IMG/VR virus record: IMGVR_UViG_3300010375_000024
Coordinates: 1 to 48,904 of that record
Source: a virus
Length of the DNA: 48,904 nt
Direction: 5' to 3' (one strand)
A program made the translations under genes and the position numbers. A model generated the notes under the pieces. The model was not told where the DNA came from. It ran no database searches and saw only the letters and a program-made list of their open reading frames with translations. The number at the start of each line of letters is the position of its first letter. Position 1 is the first letter of the stretch. Positions 24,671 through 34,242 of the stretch are shown piece by piece.

Positions 24671-26068
24671 ATGTACAAACAATTTCTTATCGTCGCTTTC
24701 CTGGGTGCCGCCTCGATCTACGCCCAACCGAGCCTCACCACCGTATCGAGCACGGTCACGAACGCGGACGGCACGCTCTTCACAGGCAAAATCACCATCG
24801 TCGCCCAGCCCATCCAATCGGGAACGGTGATCGTGAGATCGGCGCCGATCCTTGCACCCATTCTGAACGGCGTCATGACGGTGCAGCTCGCGGCGAACGA
24901 TACTGTCTATCCGACAGGCACGCCATACTACGTCGTCTATCAGCCCACCCGCGGCACACCCTATTCCGAAAACTGGGGCGTTCCCCAAGGCGGACCGTAC
25001 ACGATCCCCCAGGTCCTGAAGCCGGGCGCCCAGGTGGCAGCCTCGATCAACACGTTATTGAACGGCATCATCCCGCCGACAAACGGTCAAGGCAACAACG
25101 GGGACATGTTCCTCAATACCGCCACCCAATGCTTGTACGGCCCGAAGTCTCATGCAGCCTGGCCGGGCACCTGCGTTTCCATCAAGGGCGATACCGGATT
25201 GACGGGTTTGACTGGCAACACCGGACCTCCCGTGAACTTCCGCGGAGCCTGGCTCATTGGGACGGCCTACGTCACCGGCGACGCGGTCTCATTCGGAGGC
25301 TCGAGCTATATCGCAACCAGCAATAACACTGGATTGCAGCCGGATACGAACCCGGGATCGTGGGGGCTCCTCGCGCAACTCGGGAACACGGGGGCGCAGG
25401 GCATTCAGGGTATTCAGGGCATCCAGGGCGTTCAGGGAACCATCGGCGCCACCGGGTCTACCGGAGCAACCGGGCCGACCGGGAGCATGGGTCCCCAAGG
25501 AATTCAGGGAATCATCGGGCTGACCGGCTCCACGGGTTCTACGGGGCCAACCGGCAGCACGGGCCCAACGGGTGCCCAAGGAATTCAGGGCATCACGGGG
25601 GTCACCGGCTCCACGGGCCCAACCGGACCAACCGGGAGCACTGGCCCAACCGGACCAACCGGAAGTACTGGCGCGACTGGCGCTGCTTCCACGGTTCCAG
25701 GACCAGCGGGACCCACTCCTTCAGGCGCCGGCAACCTCTCACTTATGACACCGGATGGCACGAGCGGTGCGGCGGTGCTGCGTGCGCTTCGACCGGCCGA
25801 CCTCGCGCCAGCCGGGCTCCTCGGCAACAGCACCACAGGCAACGCTTCCACCTCGACCGTAGCCGCGCATGCCGGTACCGCGGATCTGGCTTCTGTTGCT
25901 GTTCTCGCCACCTCCTTCGTGTGCACCGGCTGCACCATCGGCGCGCCCATCTGCTGGAACGGCTCCGGACCAACGACGTCCTGCGGCGGCGCTGGCACTC
26001 TTTTTGATTCTTTCTCGGGGCTGTTCGACAGCGTTTCCGACCCTCTTTTCGACTCTTCTACCAACTGA
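24671..26068 (+). CDS. Collagen-like fibre protein with signal peptide
   Basis: 465 residues. Signal peptide [20 protein letters not shown]; beta-rich N-terminal domain to about residue 170; a CBM5/12-like segment at residues 189-237 ([17 protein letters not shown] ... QPDTNPGSW); then about 100 residues of Gly-X-Y collagen-like repeats (GAQGIQG and GPTGSTG types, residues about 238-339). A Ser/Ala-rich C-terminus with four Cys ([11 protein letters not shown] ... TSCGG) could cross-link a trimer. Phage collagen-like domains form triple-helical fibre shafts. It follows the endolysin by 5 bp. Confidence 0.75.
   Translation: MYKQFLIVAFLGAASIYAQPSLTTVSSTVTNADGTLFTGKITIVAQPIQSGTVIVRSAPILAPILNGVMTVQLAANDTVYPTGTPYYVVYQPTRGTPYSENWGVPQGGPYTIPQVLKPGAQVAASINTLLNGIIPPTNGQGNNGDMFLNTATQCLYGPKSHAAWPGTCVSIKGDTGLTGLTGNTGPPVNFRGAWLIGTAYVTGDAVSFGGSSYIATSNNTGLQPDTNPGSWGLLAQLGNTGAQGIQGIQGIQGVQGTIGATGSTGATGPTGSMGPQGIQGIIGLTGSTGSTGPTGSTGPTGAQGIQGITGVTGSTGPTGPTGSTGPTGPTGSTGATGAASTVPGPAGPTPSGAGNLSLMTPDGTSGAAVLRALRPADLAPAGLLGNSTTGNASTSTVAAHAGTADLASVAVLATSFVCTGCTIGAPICWNGSGPTTSCGGAGTLFDSFSGLFDSVSDPLFDSSTN
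25382..25690 (+). repeat. Collagen-type GXY coding repeat
   Basis: A 9-bp-rich tandem pattern (GGCATTCAG and ACGGGC/ACCGGG units) encodes uninterrupted Gly-X-Y triplets, mostly GIQ, GPT, GST and GAT. Such DNA readily changes length by slippage, so shaft length may vary between relatives. Thr-rich triplets without hydroxyproline are typical of bacterial and phage collagens. Confidence 0.8.
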
Positions 26069-26077
26069 GATTTATCC

Positions 26078-28231
26078 ATGAAAACCCTACGATTTCTGCT
26101 TTTGGCGGTAGCTTGCCTTTCGCCGCTCGGGGCCCAAGTACCTACCGTCGGAAATGACACTCACGCCAATGTGAGGACGGCCATTAACGCGGCAACCACC
26201 TACCTCGACGCAAAGCAATTGAAAGGGGCCGGCGCTCCTTCCGCCACCTGCAGCGCGGGAACAAACCTCGGCGTGATCTACGTCCGGACAGATGCCGGCG
26301 CGGCAAGCTCGAGCTTTTACATCTGCGCGAAGACTGGCGTCAGCACTTATACATGGGAGGGGCCCTACTCCTACATCACCGGCGCTCCCTCGACCTGGCC
26401 GTCATTCGCAACGGTCGCGACGACGGGCGCCTACTCGGACCTCAGCGGCAGGCCCACGCTGTTCTATCAGACCCTGCAGGCGAACGGCACAGCGCAGACA
26501 CAGCGGCCCATCGTCAACTGGATTAACGGCACAAATGCGACGGTCGTCTGTGTCGATAACTCCGGTGCGACACGGACAGACTGCACGCTCAGCGCAACCG
26601 CGGGAGCTGGCGGCTACGCGACGGTTGCCTCTGCTGGAACTCCGCTAACGGCGAGAACTACGCTCAATTTCGGCGCCGAATTCACGGCCGTCGATAACTC
26701 CGGGGCGGCCCGCACGGACGTCTCCGTAAACTCGATCGCGAGCACTAAGATTACCGGACTCCCAACCTTTCCCGCGGGAACGATCCTAGGCACAACCGAT
26801 ACGCAGACCGTTACGAATAAGACCGTCAATGGAGTATCGCCCGCGACCTTCGGTTTCCTCGATCCCACCTCGAGCGTGCAGACCCAGCTCAACACGAAAG
26901 CGCCATCGAGCACGGCTTTAACCGGCACACCCACCAATCACGGCGTAGCAATCGGTGGAGCGGGGCAAGCAAACACCTACACGGCAGTCGGCAGCGCGAC
27001 TCAAGTGCTGACTTCGAACGGTCCAGGCGTAGACCCGACGTTCCAGGCAGCGGCGGGCGGAGGAGGTGGTGGTTCTGGGACCGGCTACATAGGGACCTTG
27101 GCGACGCAGACCGCAAACTACACGACCTCCTCGACGGACACAGGCAAGCTGATTCCCATGAGTGTATCGGCGGGGGGAACGCTCACACTGCCGGCAGTGG
27201 TTCCGACGGGCGTGCGGTGGTGGGTGCAGAATTTAAACGCGGTGGCGCTGACCCTATCCGGTAATGGCAACACCCTCAACGGCGGGGGAAATATCACGCT
27301 CGGCCTCGGGCAGATGGTAGAGATTTTGTCGAAAGGGGGAACCGATTACGCGGTGACCACGCCCGTAATAGGCGGCGGATTCGGGATCGTGCCGGCATAC
27401 TTAGCGACTGGCACCAGGCTCGAAATCGATACGGCAGTGGTTCCGACCCTTCCCGGTTTGCAAACGGGTTCGAGCAATCCCCAGATCTGCACTTCGAGTT
27501 CGGCCAGCGGAACGGTTTACACGGCAACCTGCAACACCGCTTTAGCCGGCTACGACGATAAGCAAACCTTGTTTTGGAAAGTCGACATCACCAACAGCGG
27601 CACCACGCCAACGCTCAATATTGATGGCCGCGGCGCCAAAACCATGGTGAAGCAGGACGGAACAGCGCTAACAGCAGCAGACCTCAAAGTAGCCATCTAT
27701 CGCATCTGGTACGACTTGGCGGCCGACAAGATTCGCGTCGTCGAAGCAGGCCTCGGTGGAGGAGGGGGCGGTGCCACGAACGTCCCAACGATCCCTAAAT
27801 GCACCAACCCCGGGACATCAACGAGCGCAACCTCTCTGACGACCCTCGATAGCGTCTCTCTGCCCAGTGTGAGCGTGGGAGATTTGATCACTGTCCATGC
27901 TGTATGGACCAACACAGGAGGGGCATCAAGCGACGTGGAACTTCTCTTTGGGTCGACCGATTTGCCCCTATTGGCAGTTTGCTGCACCTCATTCACTACG
28001 GCCCCTAATTCAATCACAGCAAATATCAATGTCACGGGTTCTAGCGCGCAAATCTGGGACTCGATATTTAACAACGGTGGCGCTGGAGCCGCCGCGACTG
28101 GCGGGTACAGCGGAACAGCTACTCAGTCAATCAGCGGCGCGGTGACGGTAGGCTTGCGGGCCAGGGTTGCAACCACCGGAACTGTGACTCTAAATCACTG
28201 GTGCGTAGAATACATGCCTCACCAACCGTAA
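26078..28231 (+). CDS. Fibre-type protein with signal peptide
   Basis: 717 residues. Signal peptide MKTLRFLLLAVACLSPLGAQ, then VGNDTHANVRTAINAATTYL. The middle contains fibre-like TLGTTDTQTVTNKTVNGVSP and LDPTSSVQTQLNTKAPSS stretches and a Gly-rich hinge (AAAGGGGGGSGTGYIGTL). The later part is beta-rich (NADGRGAK-like TLNIDGRGAKTMVKQDG), ending in a C-terminal domain of about 150 residues with paired Cys. Likely a tail fibre or virion-surface adhesin; no enzymatic motif seen. Confidence 0.65.
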   Translation: MKTLRFLLLAVACLSPLGAQVPTVGNDTHANVRTAINAATTYLDAKQLKGAGAPSATCSAGTNLGVIYVRTDAGAASSSFYICAKTGVSTYTWEGPYSYITGAPSTWPSFATVATTGAYSDLSGRPTLFYQTLQANGTAQTQRPIVNWINGTNATVVCVDNSGATRTDCTLSATAGAGGYATVASAGTPLTARTTLNFGAEFTAVDNSGAARTDVSVNSIASTKITGLPTFPAGTILGTTDTQTVTNKTVNGVSPATFGFLDPTSSVQTQLNTKAPSSTALTGTPTNHGVAIGGAGQANTYTAVGSATQVLTSNGPGVDPTFQAAAGGGGGGSGTGYIGTLATQTANYTTSSTDTGKLIPMSVSAGGTLTLPAVVPTGVRWWVQNLNAVALTLSGNGNTLNGGGNITLGLGQMVEILSKGGTDYAVTTPVIGGGFGIVPAYLATGTRLEIDTAVVPTLPGLQTGSSNPQICTSSSASGTVYTATCNTALAGYDDKQTLFWKVDITNSGTTPTLNIDGRGAKTMVKQDGTALTAADLKVAIYRIWYDLAADKIRVVEAGLGGGGGGATNVPTIPKCTNPGTSTSATSLTTLDSVSLPSVSVGDLITVHAVWTNTGGASSDVELLFGSTDLPLLAVCCTSFTTAPNSITANINVTGSSAQIWDSIFNNGGAGAAATGGYSGTATQSISGAVTVGLRARVATTGTVTLNHWCVEYMPHQP

Positions 28232-28244
28232 AGCGGCGACCCAC

Positions 28245-31200
28245 ATGAAAACCTTATTTCTCTTGCTCCTGGCAGCCTTCTCTGCGTCCAGTGCCGCGTT
28301 CGGGGCCTGTGGAGGCACGACCTACAATATTGGTTCAGGGCAGACGTACGCCACGTACGCTCTTGCCTTTGCAGCACTACAGGCAGATTGCCCGACAACG
28401 GGCACAGTATTTACGGCTTCCAATACCCTGCATTTCACGGCAGGCACCTACAACGTGCAGGTCAACGCTGCCTCGGGGTATGCTTTCGGAACCACCATCA
28501 CCGCCCGCTTGATTCTCGCCTTCGACTCTGGCGCAATCGTAGATGGCCAGAACACCCGCCAATACGCGGTGCAAGGTAACCAGGATCATCTAACGATATC
28601 TGGCGGTGAGTTCAAGGGCGGGACTCTCGGCGGTATCGGCGTTACCGGGAATGATTTTATCGGGTTCAACATGAACTCGCACGATTCCGCAGGGCATTGC
28701 TTCATGCAGAGTAGTTCCGACGGACTGTTGGTGCATGACTCCGTTTTTCATGATTGCGCGAACACCGGATTCTTTGTGGCGAGCCCTACCTTAACGGGAA
28801 CGTGCGAGATCTACAATATAACCTCACATGACAACGGCGATTATGGTGCCGCTGTCTGGCAACCAAGCTGCGTCATCCATGACAGTCTTCTGTACCACAA
28901 CGTCAATCGGGCCGGCCTTGATATCACCGGCGCTAATGTGGTGGCCTACAACAACATCTCGCACCACAACCTGTCCGGGACGGAAGTCAACGCAGGTGGC
29001 GGAATTTTAGGAGGTGTAATCCTCCGTAACAACTTCTTTCTGTTGAACACAGAGCACAACATTGACATCGGGAATGGTGCCAGTGCTGAGATTTACAACA
29101 ACACGTTGTTTAATGCCACCCAGACCTCCGGGGGAAACGAGATCCTTGTCGTGACCCCATGTCCGGCCGGGTGCGCTGCACCCACCATAATCAAAAACAA
29201 CCTCATTATCGGCGGGTCGAACGAGACGCAGTACGGACTGATGCTGCTGGACCACTCTGCCGGAATCGTGCTGGACAATAACGACCTTTTCTTTGTTGAC
29301 ACCGGAGGAGGGATTCCGACCAACTTTGCCACATGGGGAGTCACCCCCGCAACCAGCTTTGCCGGGTGGAAAACTTTATCCGGTCAGGACGCGAACAGCA
29401 TCAGCGCCAATCCTGGCTTCACGAATGCGGGCGGCACCTCGGCTGTAGATTATCAGTGGTCGAGCGGTAGCCCAGCGCAAAATGCTGGAGCAACCATCTC
29501 GGGGTTCACCATCGATTATTTCGGTACGACGCGCACCGCTCCGTGGGACATAGGGGCGTTCGAATATGCGGGAGCACCGCCACCCCCACCTCCACCCGCT
29601 GGCACGCTTACTGTCTGCGCCAGTGGTTGCGATTACACGACGGTCCAGGCAGCGGGCAATGCGGCAGTTCCTGGCAACACCATCGTCATCGAGGCGGGCT
29701 ATAACAACGCGGGTCCGCTCGTTCTGCCGGATGGAACCCATGGACTCACCTTCAAATCGTCGCGGATCGACGCCTATCCACGGAACACCAGGATCGTTCG
29801 CAATAGTCCTGCACTGGCAAAGATCGAGCAGGTCACGCTTGGTAACGGCATGGCGTTCGCTTTACTGCCGTCTGCGATGTCCACGCTAACCACCAATGCG
29901 CCACACGGTTTCACCATAGGCGAGAAGGTGACTGTAGCGGCCCAAAGGTTCTCAGCTTACTACTGCGGTAGCTTGTGCGCTCCTCCATATAACATGCCGT
30001 ACAACAACCCGTTCTCTACCGCGGGCACCGTCAATGTGAGCGGAACCGCGGTGACGTGGCTCTCGGGTCCCACTTTCACGTCTCAGTGGATCGGTGGCTA
30101 CATGACGATTGCGGGGGCGCCTTGCAATCCATGCCAGATCACGGCGGTTAATAGCTCGACCTCCGTCACACTCTCTGCTAGTGGCGGTTTATTGTCTGGC
30201 GCATCCTTCACTATGGGATTTGATATCGCCGTATGCGAAGCCAGCAGGGTGGGGTTTATCAATATTCGCTTCGATACCCATCTCGCAAACGGGATGATCG
30301 TTTACTTCGCCGGACGCACGCTACCTCCCCCACTGCAACTGAACACGCCTTACTATGTGATTAACTTTGCCACGGGGTCGTCCTGGCCAATAAACGCTGA
30401 CAAGTTTCAGGTGTCTGCTACCCTGGGCGGTTCGCCAATTATCCTAGGTCCCAATTGGGCGAACACTCCGATTAGTGGAATCCCGTATGATCCAACAGGT
30501 CAGGATTTTACGGTGGTAATTCCGCCACTCCCTGCCATGGACGGGAGCGATATGTATGTGGTGTCGGCTCCTACCACAACGAGCGTGCAACTATCTCTAA
30601 CCCTCGGAGGGTCCCCTGTCACCTTCGCGCAAGCAGTGAACGGCTACAACGGCGGCGGGTTCAGCAATGGATTCCGAATCTTTGGCGCGAACCCCGTCTA
30701 CGACATGGTCTTCGACGGAATTGAGCTATTTCCCCCTGACGATAATCAGGTTTATTACGTCTTCTTTGCTCAGGGTGGTGTCAATAGCAACTTCGGTGAG
30801 CACTTCGGAATTAACCTGCTACGCTGCTGGGCGCACGGCCACGATGACCAAGAGGACTTTCCAATGTCCATCATCAATATCACTGGGAGAAACCTGGAGG
30901 TTGGGTGGAGCGTTGTTGAGAACAGCTACAGCGTATACAACGACACCCAGAACATTGGCATCACTTCGACAAGCAACGTCTACATTCACGACAATGAATT
31001 AAAGGGCGCCACAGAGAACATCTTCAGCGGTGGCAACTACCCCTGGTTTGCGGGAGTCAGGAACACAGAGGGTTTACGCGTTGAAAGAAACTGGCTGTGG
31101 AAGCCTTTAAAGTATTTTCATGGCCTATGGCCGACGTTGGTTGATAGCACGCATTTTACTATTGAACAACTTGAGAGCGGTACTGATTGCTCTACAATAG

Positions 31201-33188
31201 ACGCATCTAACCTGACGGCACAGTGTTATTGGTGGGAGAGTAACGAATCTGCGCCTGACTATAGTCCGGCCAACCCAACGATCTCTCGACACGTTTGGAC
31301 ACAGAATCCGACGAATTCAACCTTCACGGTCACGGTTGGCGCGCCGACTGGAGGATGTCCAAATTACTTGACTGCCCAAGGTCTGGGACAGTTGGGGTGC
31401 GGCTTCATCTATGGCCTCGGCGGCGTCATTCACATGGATTATTCGTTTCTTGGCACCGTAACATGTCCAGGTTCGGTAGTCTGCACCTTCGTCGCTACCC
31501 CGTCCTTCCCAACAACCTCCAGTCGCCTGGGAATCGCAATGATGGACACAGGGGGATTTCAGGGGGATTTCTATTTTGAGATGCGCCACGTGTACCAGAA
31601 GAATCACATCGAGTCGAAGTACGGCGACTACTGGAATATTGTAGGCAATGTATTCGATCGCCAGACAAATTGTGACAATGGAACGTTCTGCCAGAGTGAA
31701 GGGATTCACTGGACCGTTTCGGGTAATGGTAGCTACCAGGGTGACCCGATTAACTCGGCAACCTCTAGCAGTTACAGCACTGCTCGGCATAATATCTTTC
31801 GCGGACTCGCTGCCGGTATCGGTGGAACCGGCGAAACCTACGCAGTCCAAATCGGGGGGAATATCGCCTCTTGGGAGTGGGCTGGCTTCGGAAAGTCAGT
31901 ACAGAACACCATAGAGAACAATCTCTTCATCGATATCGGATCGTCCGAGTACACCAGATTCGGGCGGGACGGTTACATGGTGCTGCAATCGAATGCAGGC
32001 TACCCCTCTACCCAGCAGCCTACCCTTGGTTCGTGGATAGTTAAACACAACACCGGAGTCGATCTGAGGCACTTCGTGGTTCCGAGCTTTGCATTCGGCA
32101 CGACCTATGACTCAAACATCGCCGTGCCCTATAGATTTGGCGCGGAGAATCCGCTCTCCGGTACTACGGGAGCTTGTCCGGGTGGCGGTTGCCCATTTGC
32201 GCACGTTGCAGCGACAACACACCTCGGCGTAATTGGCGATATCGGAAACGGGTGGCTTCCGGATTTTGGTGGGGGCTACGTACAATCGTTCAATAGCGGC
32301 CTGATTGACAGCACGGCTGTGCTGAACAATAACATATTAATGAATCGTGCAGGGTACTTTTACGGGTCTACGGTTCCCACAAATTATCCAGCTTGCCCCA
32401 CCGGCACGATGGGCAAATGCACGTACCTCGTCCAATACACGGACACCATGCCGGGCGGGTTGACCCCCGATCCGTCCCTCTTATTCCAGACGTTTAACGA
32501 GCGCAACAACGCGCTACCGCCGACTGGTTCGAATTACAGGGCAAGCAATCTTCGGCTGGCCGCGGGCATGGCCGCTACCTATCCCGCCGCAGACGCACGG
32601 GATATCGGAGCGGACATCGATGAGATCGAAGCGATCACCGGGGCAAAGGGAGTCGACGTAGAAAAGGGAGTGGCGCAGTTCTCGGTTCGTTCCGCCCGCC
32701 AAATTTCGCCGGGCTCAACGACGGCCGCGATCTCGTACCTCTCGGACGGCCAGGTCTGCTCGATCAAGCTTTGGCCCAATACGTCCTACAGCGGATCGCC
32801 GACGGTCAGCATCACCGATAGCGGCGCTGCTGTGATTGGTGGCAGGGTGTCAGTTGGAGTAACGGGCCTTTCCGCTTCAACAAATTACCAGGGCAAGAGA
32901 ATTTGCGGCACTCAAGGAAGTGCGTCCGCGCATTACGATATTCTCTCCTTCACAACCACCCCAGCGACGCCGGTGCAGGTGCTGCAATTCACACCGCCGG
33001 CCGGCGTGGCGTCCTGCGAGATCGAGCATGGCTCGACATCATCGCTCGGATCCACCACTTCGCCGGTTAGTGTTTCTGCAGGAACCTGCTCTATCGCGCT
33101 GCCGGCGTCCGCGTTCTATCGGGTTGCGTACCTGGACAGCGGCTCAACGGTGATCCGCCGCGGCCAAATCCAGCAGCGAGGACTATAG
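28245..33188 (+). CDS. Very large parallel beta-helix adhesin/tailspike-like protein with signal peptide
   Basis: 1647 residues. Signal peptide MKTLFLLLLAAFSASSAAFG. Two right-handed beta-helix regions are visible: residues about 25-440 (repeats such as HNISHH, RNNFFLLN, AEIYNNTLFN) and about 450-1400, opened by a second CASGCDYTTVQAAGNAAVPG entry after a PPPPPPP linker near residue 444. A C-terminal beta-sandwich/Fn3-like region (about 1490-1647) ends in IRRGQIQQRGL. The fold is that of tailspike depolymerases and pectate-lyase-like adhesins. No catalytic residues can be named. Its 3' end overlaps the convergent PEP-CTERM gene by 98 bp. Confidence 0.7.
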   Translation: MKTLFLLLLAAFSASSAAFGACGGTTYNIGSGQTYATYALAFAALQADCPTTGTVFTASNTLHFTAGTYNVQVNAASGYAFGTTITARLILAFDSGAIVDGQNTRQYAVQGNQDHLTISGGEFKGGTLGGIGVTGNDFIGFNMNSHDSAGHCFMQSSSDGLLVHDSVFHDCANTGFFVASPTLTGTCEIYNITSHDNGDYGAAVWQPSCVIHDSLLYHNVNRAGLDITGANVVAYNNISHHNLSGTEVNAGGGILGGVILRNNFFLLNTEHNIDIGNGASAEIYNNTLFNATQTSGGNEILVVTPCPAGCAAPTIIKNNLIIGGSNETQYGLMLLDHSAGIVLDNNDLFFVDTGGGIPTNFATWGVTPATSFAGWKTLSGQDANSISANPGFTNAGGTSAVDYQWSSGSPAQNAGATISGFTIDYFGTTRTAPWDIGAFEYAGAPPPPPPPAGTLTVCASGCDYTTVQAAGNAAVPGNTIVIEAGYNNAGPLVLPDGTHGLTFKSSRIDAYPRNTRIVRNSPALAKIEQVTLGNGMAFALLPSAMSTLTTNAPHGFTIGEKVTVAAQRFSAYYCGSLCAPPYNMPYNNPFSTAGTVNVSGTAVTWLSGPTFTSQWIGGYMTIAGAPCNPCQITAVNSSTSVTLSASGGLLSGASFTMGFDIAVCEASRVGFINIRFDTHLANGMIVYFAGRTLPPPLQLNTPYYVINFATGSSWPINADKFQVSATLGGSPIILGPNWANTPISGIPYDPTGQDFTVVIPPLPAMDGSDMYVVSAPTTTSVQLSLTLGGSPVTFAQAVNGYNGGGFSNGFRIFGANPVYDMVFDGIELFPPDDNQVYYVFFAQGGVNSNFGEHFGINLLRCWAHGHDDQEDFPMSIINITGRNLEVGWSVVENSYSVYNDTQNIGITSTSNVYIHDNELKGATENIFSGGNYPWFAGVRNTEGLRVERNWLWKPLKYFHGLWPTLVDSTHFTIEQLESGTDCSTIDASNLTAQCYWWESNESAPDYSPANPTISRHVWTQNPTNSTFTVTVGAPTGGCPNYLTAQGLGQLGCGFIYGLGGVIHMDYSFLGTVTCPGSVVCTFVATPSFPTTSSRLGIAMMDTGGFQGDFYFEMRHVYQKNHIESKYGDYWNIVGNVFDRQTNCDNGTFCQSEGIHWTVSGNGSYQGDPINSATSSSYSTARHNIFRGLAAGIGGTGETYAVQIGGNIASWEWAGFGKSVQNTIENNLFIDIGSSEYTRFGRDGYMVLQSNAGYPSTQQPTLGSWIVKHNTGVDLRHFVVPSFAFGTTYDSNIAVPYRFGAENPLSGTTGACPGGGCPFAHVAATTHLGVIGDIGNGWLPDFGGGYVQSFNSGLIDSTAVLNNNILMNRAGYFYGSTVPTNYPACPTGTMGKCTYLVQYTDTMPGGLTPDPSLLFQTFNERNNALPPTGSNYRASNLRLAAGMAATYPAADARDIGADIDEIEAITGAKGVDVEKGVAQFSVRSARQISPGSTTAAISYLSDGQVCSIKLWPNTSYSGSPTVSITDSGAAVIGGRVSVGVTGLSASTNYQGKRICGTQGSASAHYDILSFTTTPATPVQVLQFTPPAGVASCEIEHGSTSSLGSTTSPVSVSAGTCSIALPASAFYRVAYLDSGSTVIRRGQIQQRGL

Positions 33189-33693
33189 CGATCAGCATAA
33201 GAAATGCCGTACGTGGCTCTGGGTTCGGAACGGTTACCTGCGCGCCTTGCACAGTCCAAACGCCAGGAACGTCTGAAAAAGCGGCTTCCGCGACGAGGTT
33301 ATTGATATAGGCGGAATCCCCCCGTGGCGATGTTCCCGCGCCGCCGCCGAAGTAGCCGTATTGTGAATTGAACCCGTTAACGTACCAGTCGGTCACGTTA
33401 CCATCCGCATCGACCGTTATGCTTGCCGATCCTTGCGGGTAGCAGGCGGGCGCATACGGCGGGCATCCTGGTGGGATGTAGCTGGTGAAGCCCATGCCGC
33501 GGCTGCCGTACAAGCCCCAGGCGGTTACTAACCCGTTGTCGGTTGTGACAGAAGCCGTCACGTGCCCACCTGGGAAGTAGATTTCCCATCCCCCAACGTA
33601 ATGGGTGAATTCGTTTCCGGTGTAGTTGTACGTGATTGGCGAGGCGTAGGCTGTGGCTGAGAAGAAAGCCGCTGCGATAATGAGTCTGTACAT
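33091..33693 (-). CDS. PEP-CTERM secreted protein
   Basis: 200 residues from ATG 33693 (an in-frame ATG at 33759 lacks a ribosome site). Signal peptide MYRLIIAAAFFSATAYAS, a beta-rich body with YNYTGNEFTHYVGGWEIYFP, and near the C-terminus VPNPEPRTAFLMLIAIVLAAG followed by a basic run. This is the three-part PEP-CTERM sorting signal recognised by exosortase in many biofilm-forming Gram-negative bacteria. It is usually at the very end of the protein; here about 25 extra residues follow, overlapping the beta-helix gene antisense. It implies a host with an exosortase system. Confidence 0.75.
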   Translation of the reverse strand: MYRLIIAAAFFSATAYASPITYNYTGNEFTHYVGGWEIYFPGGHVTASVTTDNGLVTAWGLYGSRGMGFTSYIPPGCPPYAPACYPQGSASITVDADGNVTDWYVNGFNSQYGYFGGGAGTSPRGDSAYINNLVAEAAFSDVPGVWTVQGAQVTVPNPEPRTAFLMLIAIVLAAGFGRGGSPLSRCPGTQPDRTRTPAAR

Positions 33694-33700
33694 TTGTCCG

Positions 33701-33717
33701 GTACCTCCAGTACCGTC
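33701..33717 (-). promoter_or_regulatory. Hairpin holding the ribosome site of the PEP-CTERM gene
   Basis: CGGTAC (33701-33706) and GTACCG (33712-33717) form a perfect 6-bp stem. On the minus strand the loop and adjoining stem base contain GGAGG, about 10 nt before the start codon at 33693. The Shine-Dalgarno sequence is therefore partly held in a hairpin, which could limit translation. Confidence 0.45.
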
Positions 33718-33805
33718 CGAGTGCGAATGCCGGTCCGTGTCAAAGCGGGCCGGCAACACAAGCAGCCCAACTATAGCGCGGAATCGTCTGCGATGACGCT
33801 GAATG

Positions 33806-34234
33806 TTACGCTGCTTGCACGAGAACCGTCAGTTTCTTCCCGACTGCAGCAAGCGCAGCTTCGATCTGATCGAGGCGTGAACGGTGTCTCAAACTGAAGA
33901 GGCGCTCAACGTTGCCTTTTGAAATCCCTATACGCCGGGCGAGTTCAGCTCTTCGAATACCCGAGGCGCGAAAAGCCCGATAGAGTTCCACTTTCGCGGC
34001 CGCCAGCGCGGGGAGTTCGATCACGCGGTATTTCCGGCCCCGGACTTTACCCTGCTGTGGAATTTCCTCTCCACGTTTGATTAATTCCTCGATGACAAGG
34101 GAGATCGCGTCTACTGCCATCTCGGTTGCTTCTTCTTCGGAGTCCCCTTGGGTAACGCCTTGGGGGAAATCGGGGAAGGTGACGACGAAACCTCCGTTTT
34201 CGGTGTCGGGTTCGAATAGTGCGTTGATCTGCAT
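33806..34234 (-). CDS. hicB: HicB antitoxin
   Basis: 142 residues from ATG 34234. The N-terminal partial RNase-H-like HicB fold is seen in NALFEPDTENGGFVVTFPDF, then PQGVTQGDSEEEATEMAVDA. The C-terminal part is a helix-turn-helix (ASGIRRAELARRIGISKGNV) for DNA binding. HicB neutralises the HicA RNase and represses its own operon. It is 8 bp downstream of hicA. An extension of the frame upstream to 34456 reads antisense through hicA and is rejected. Confidence 0.93.
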   Translation of the reverse strand: MQINALFEPDTENGGFVVTFPDFPQGVTQGDSEEEATEMAVDAISLVIEELIKRGEEIPQQGKVRGRKYRVIELPALAAAKVELYRAFRASGIRRAELARRIGISKGNVERLFSLRHRSRLDQIEAALAAVGKKLTVLVQAA

Positions 34235-34242
34235 GGGGCTCC

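Noticed and set aside
33694-33759. Longer N-terminus for the PEP-CTERM protein
   Set aside because: It would bury the signal peptide behind a hydrophilic stretch and has no ribosome site.
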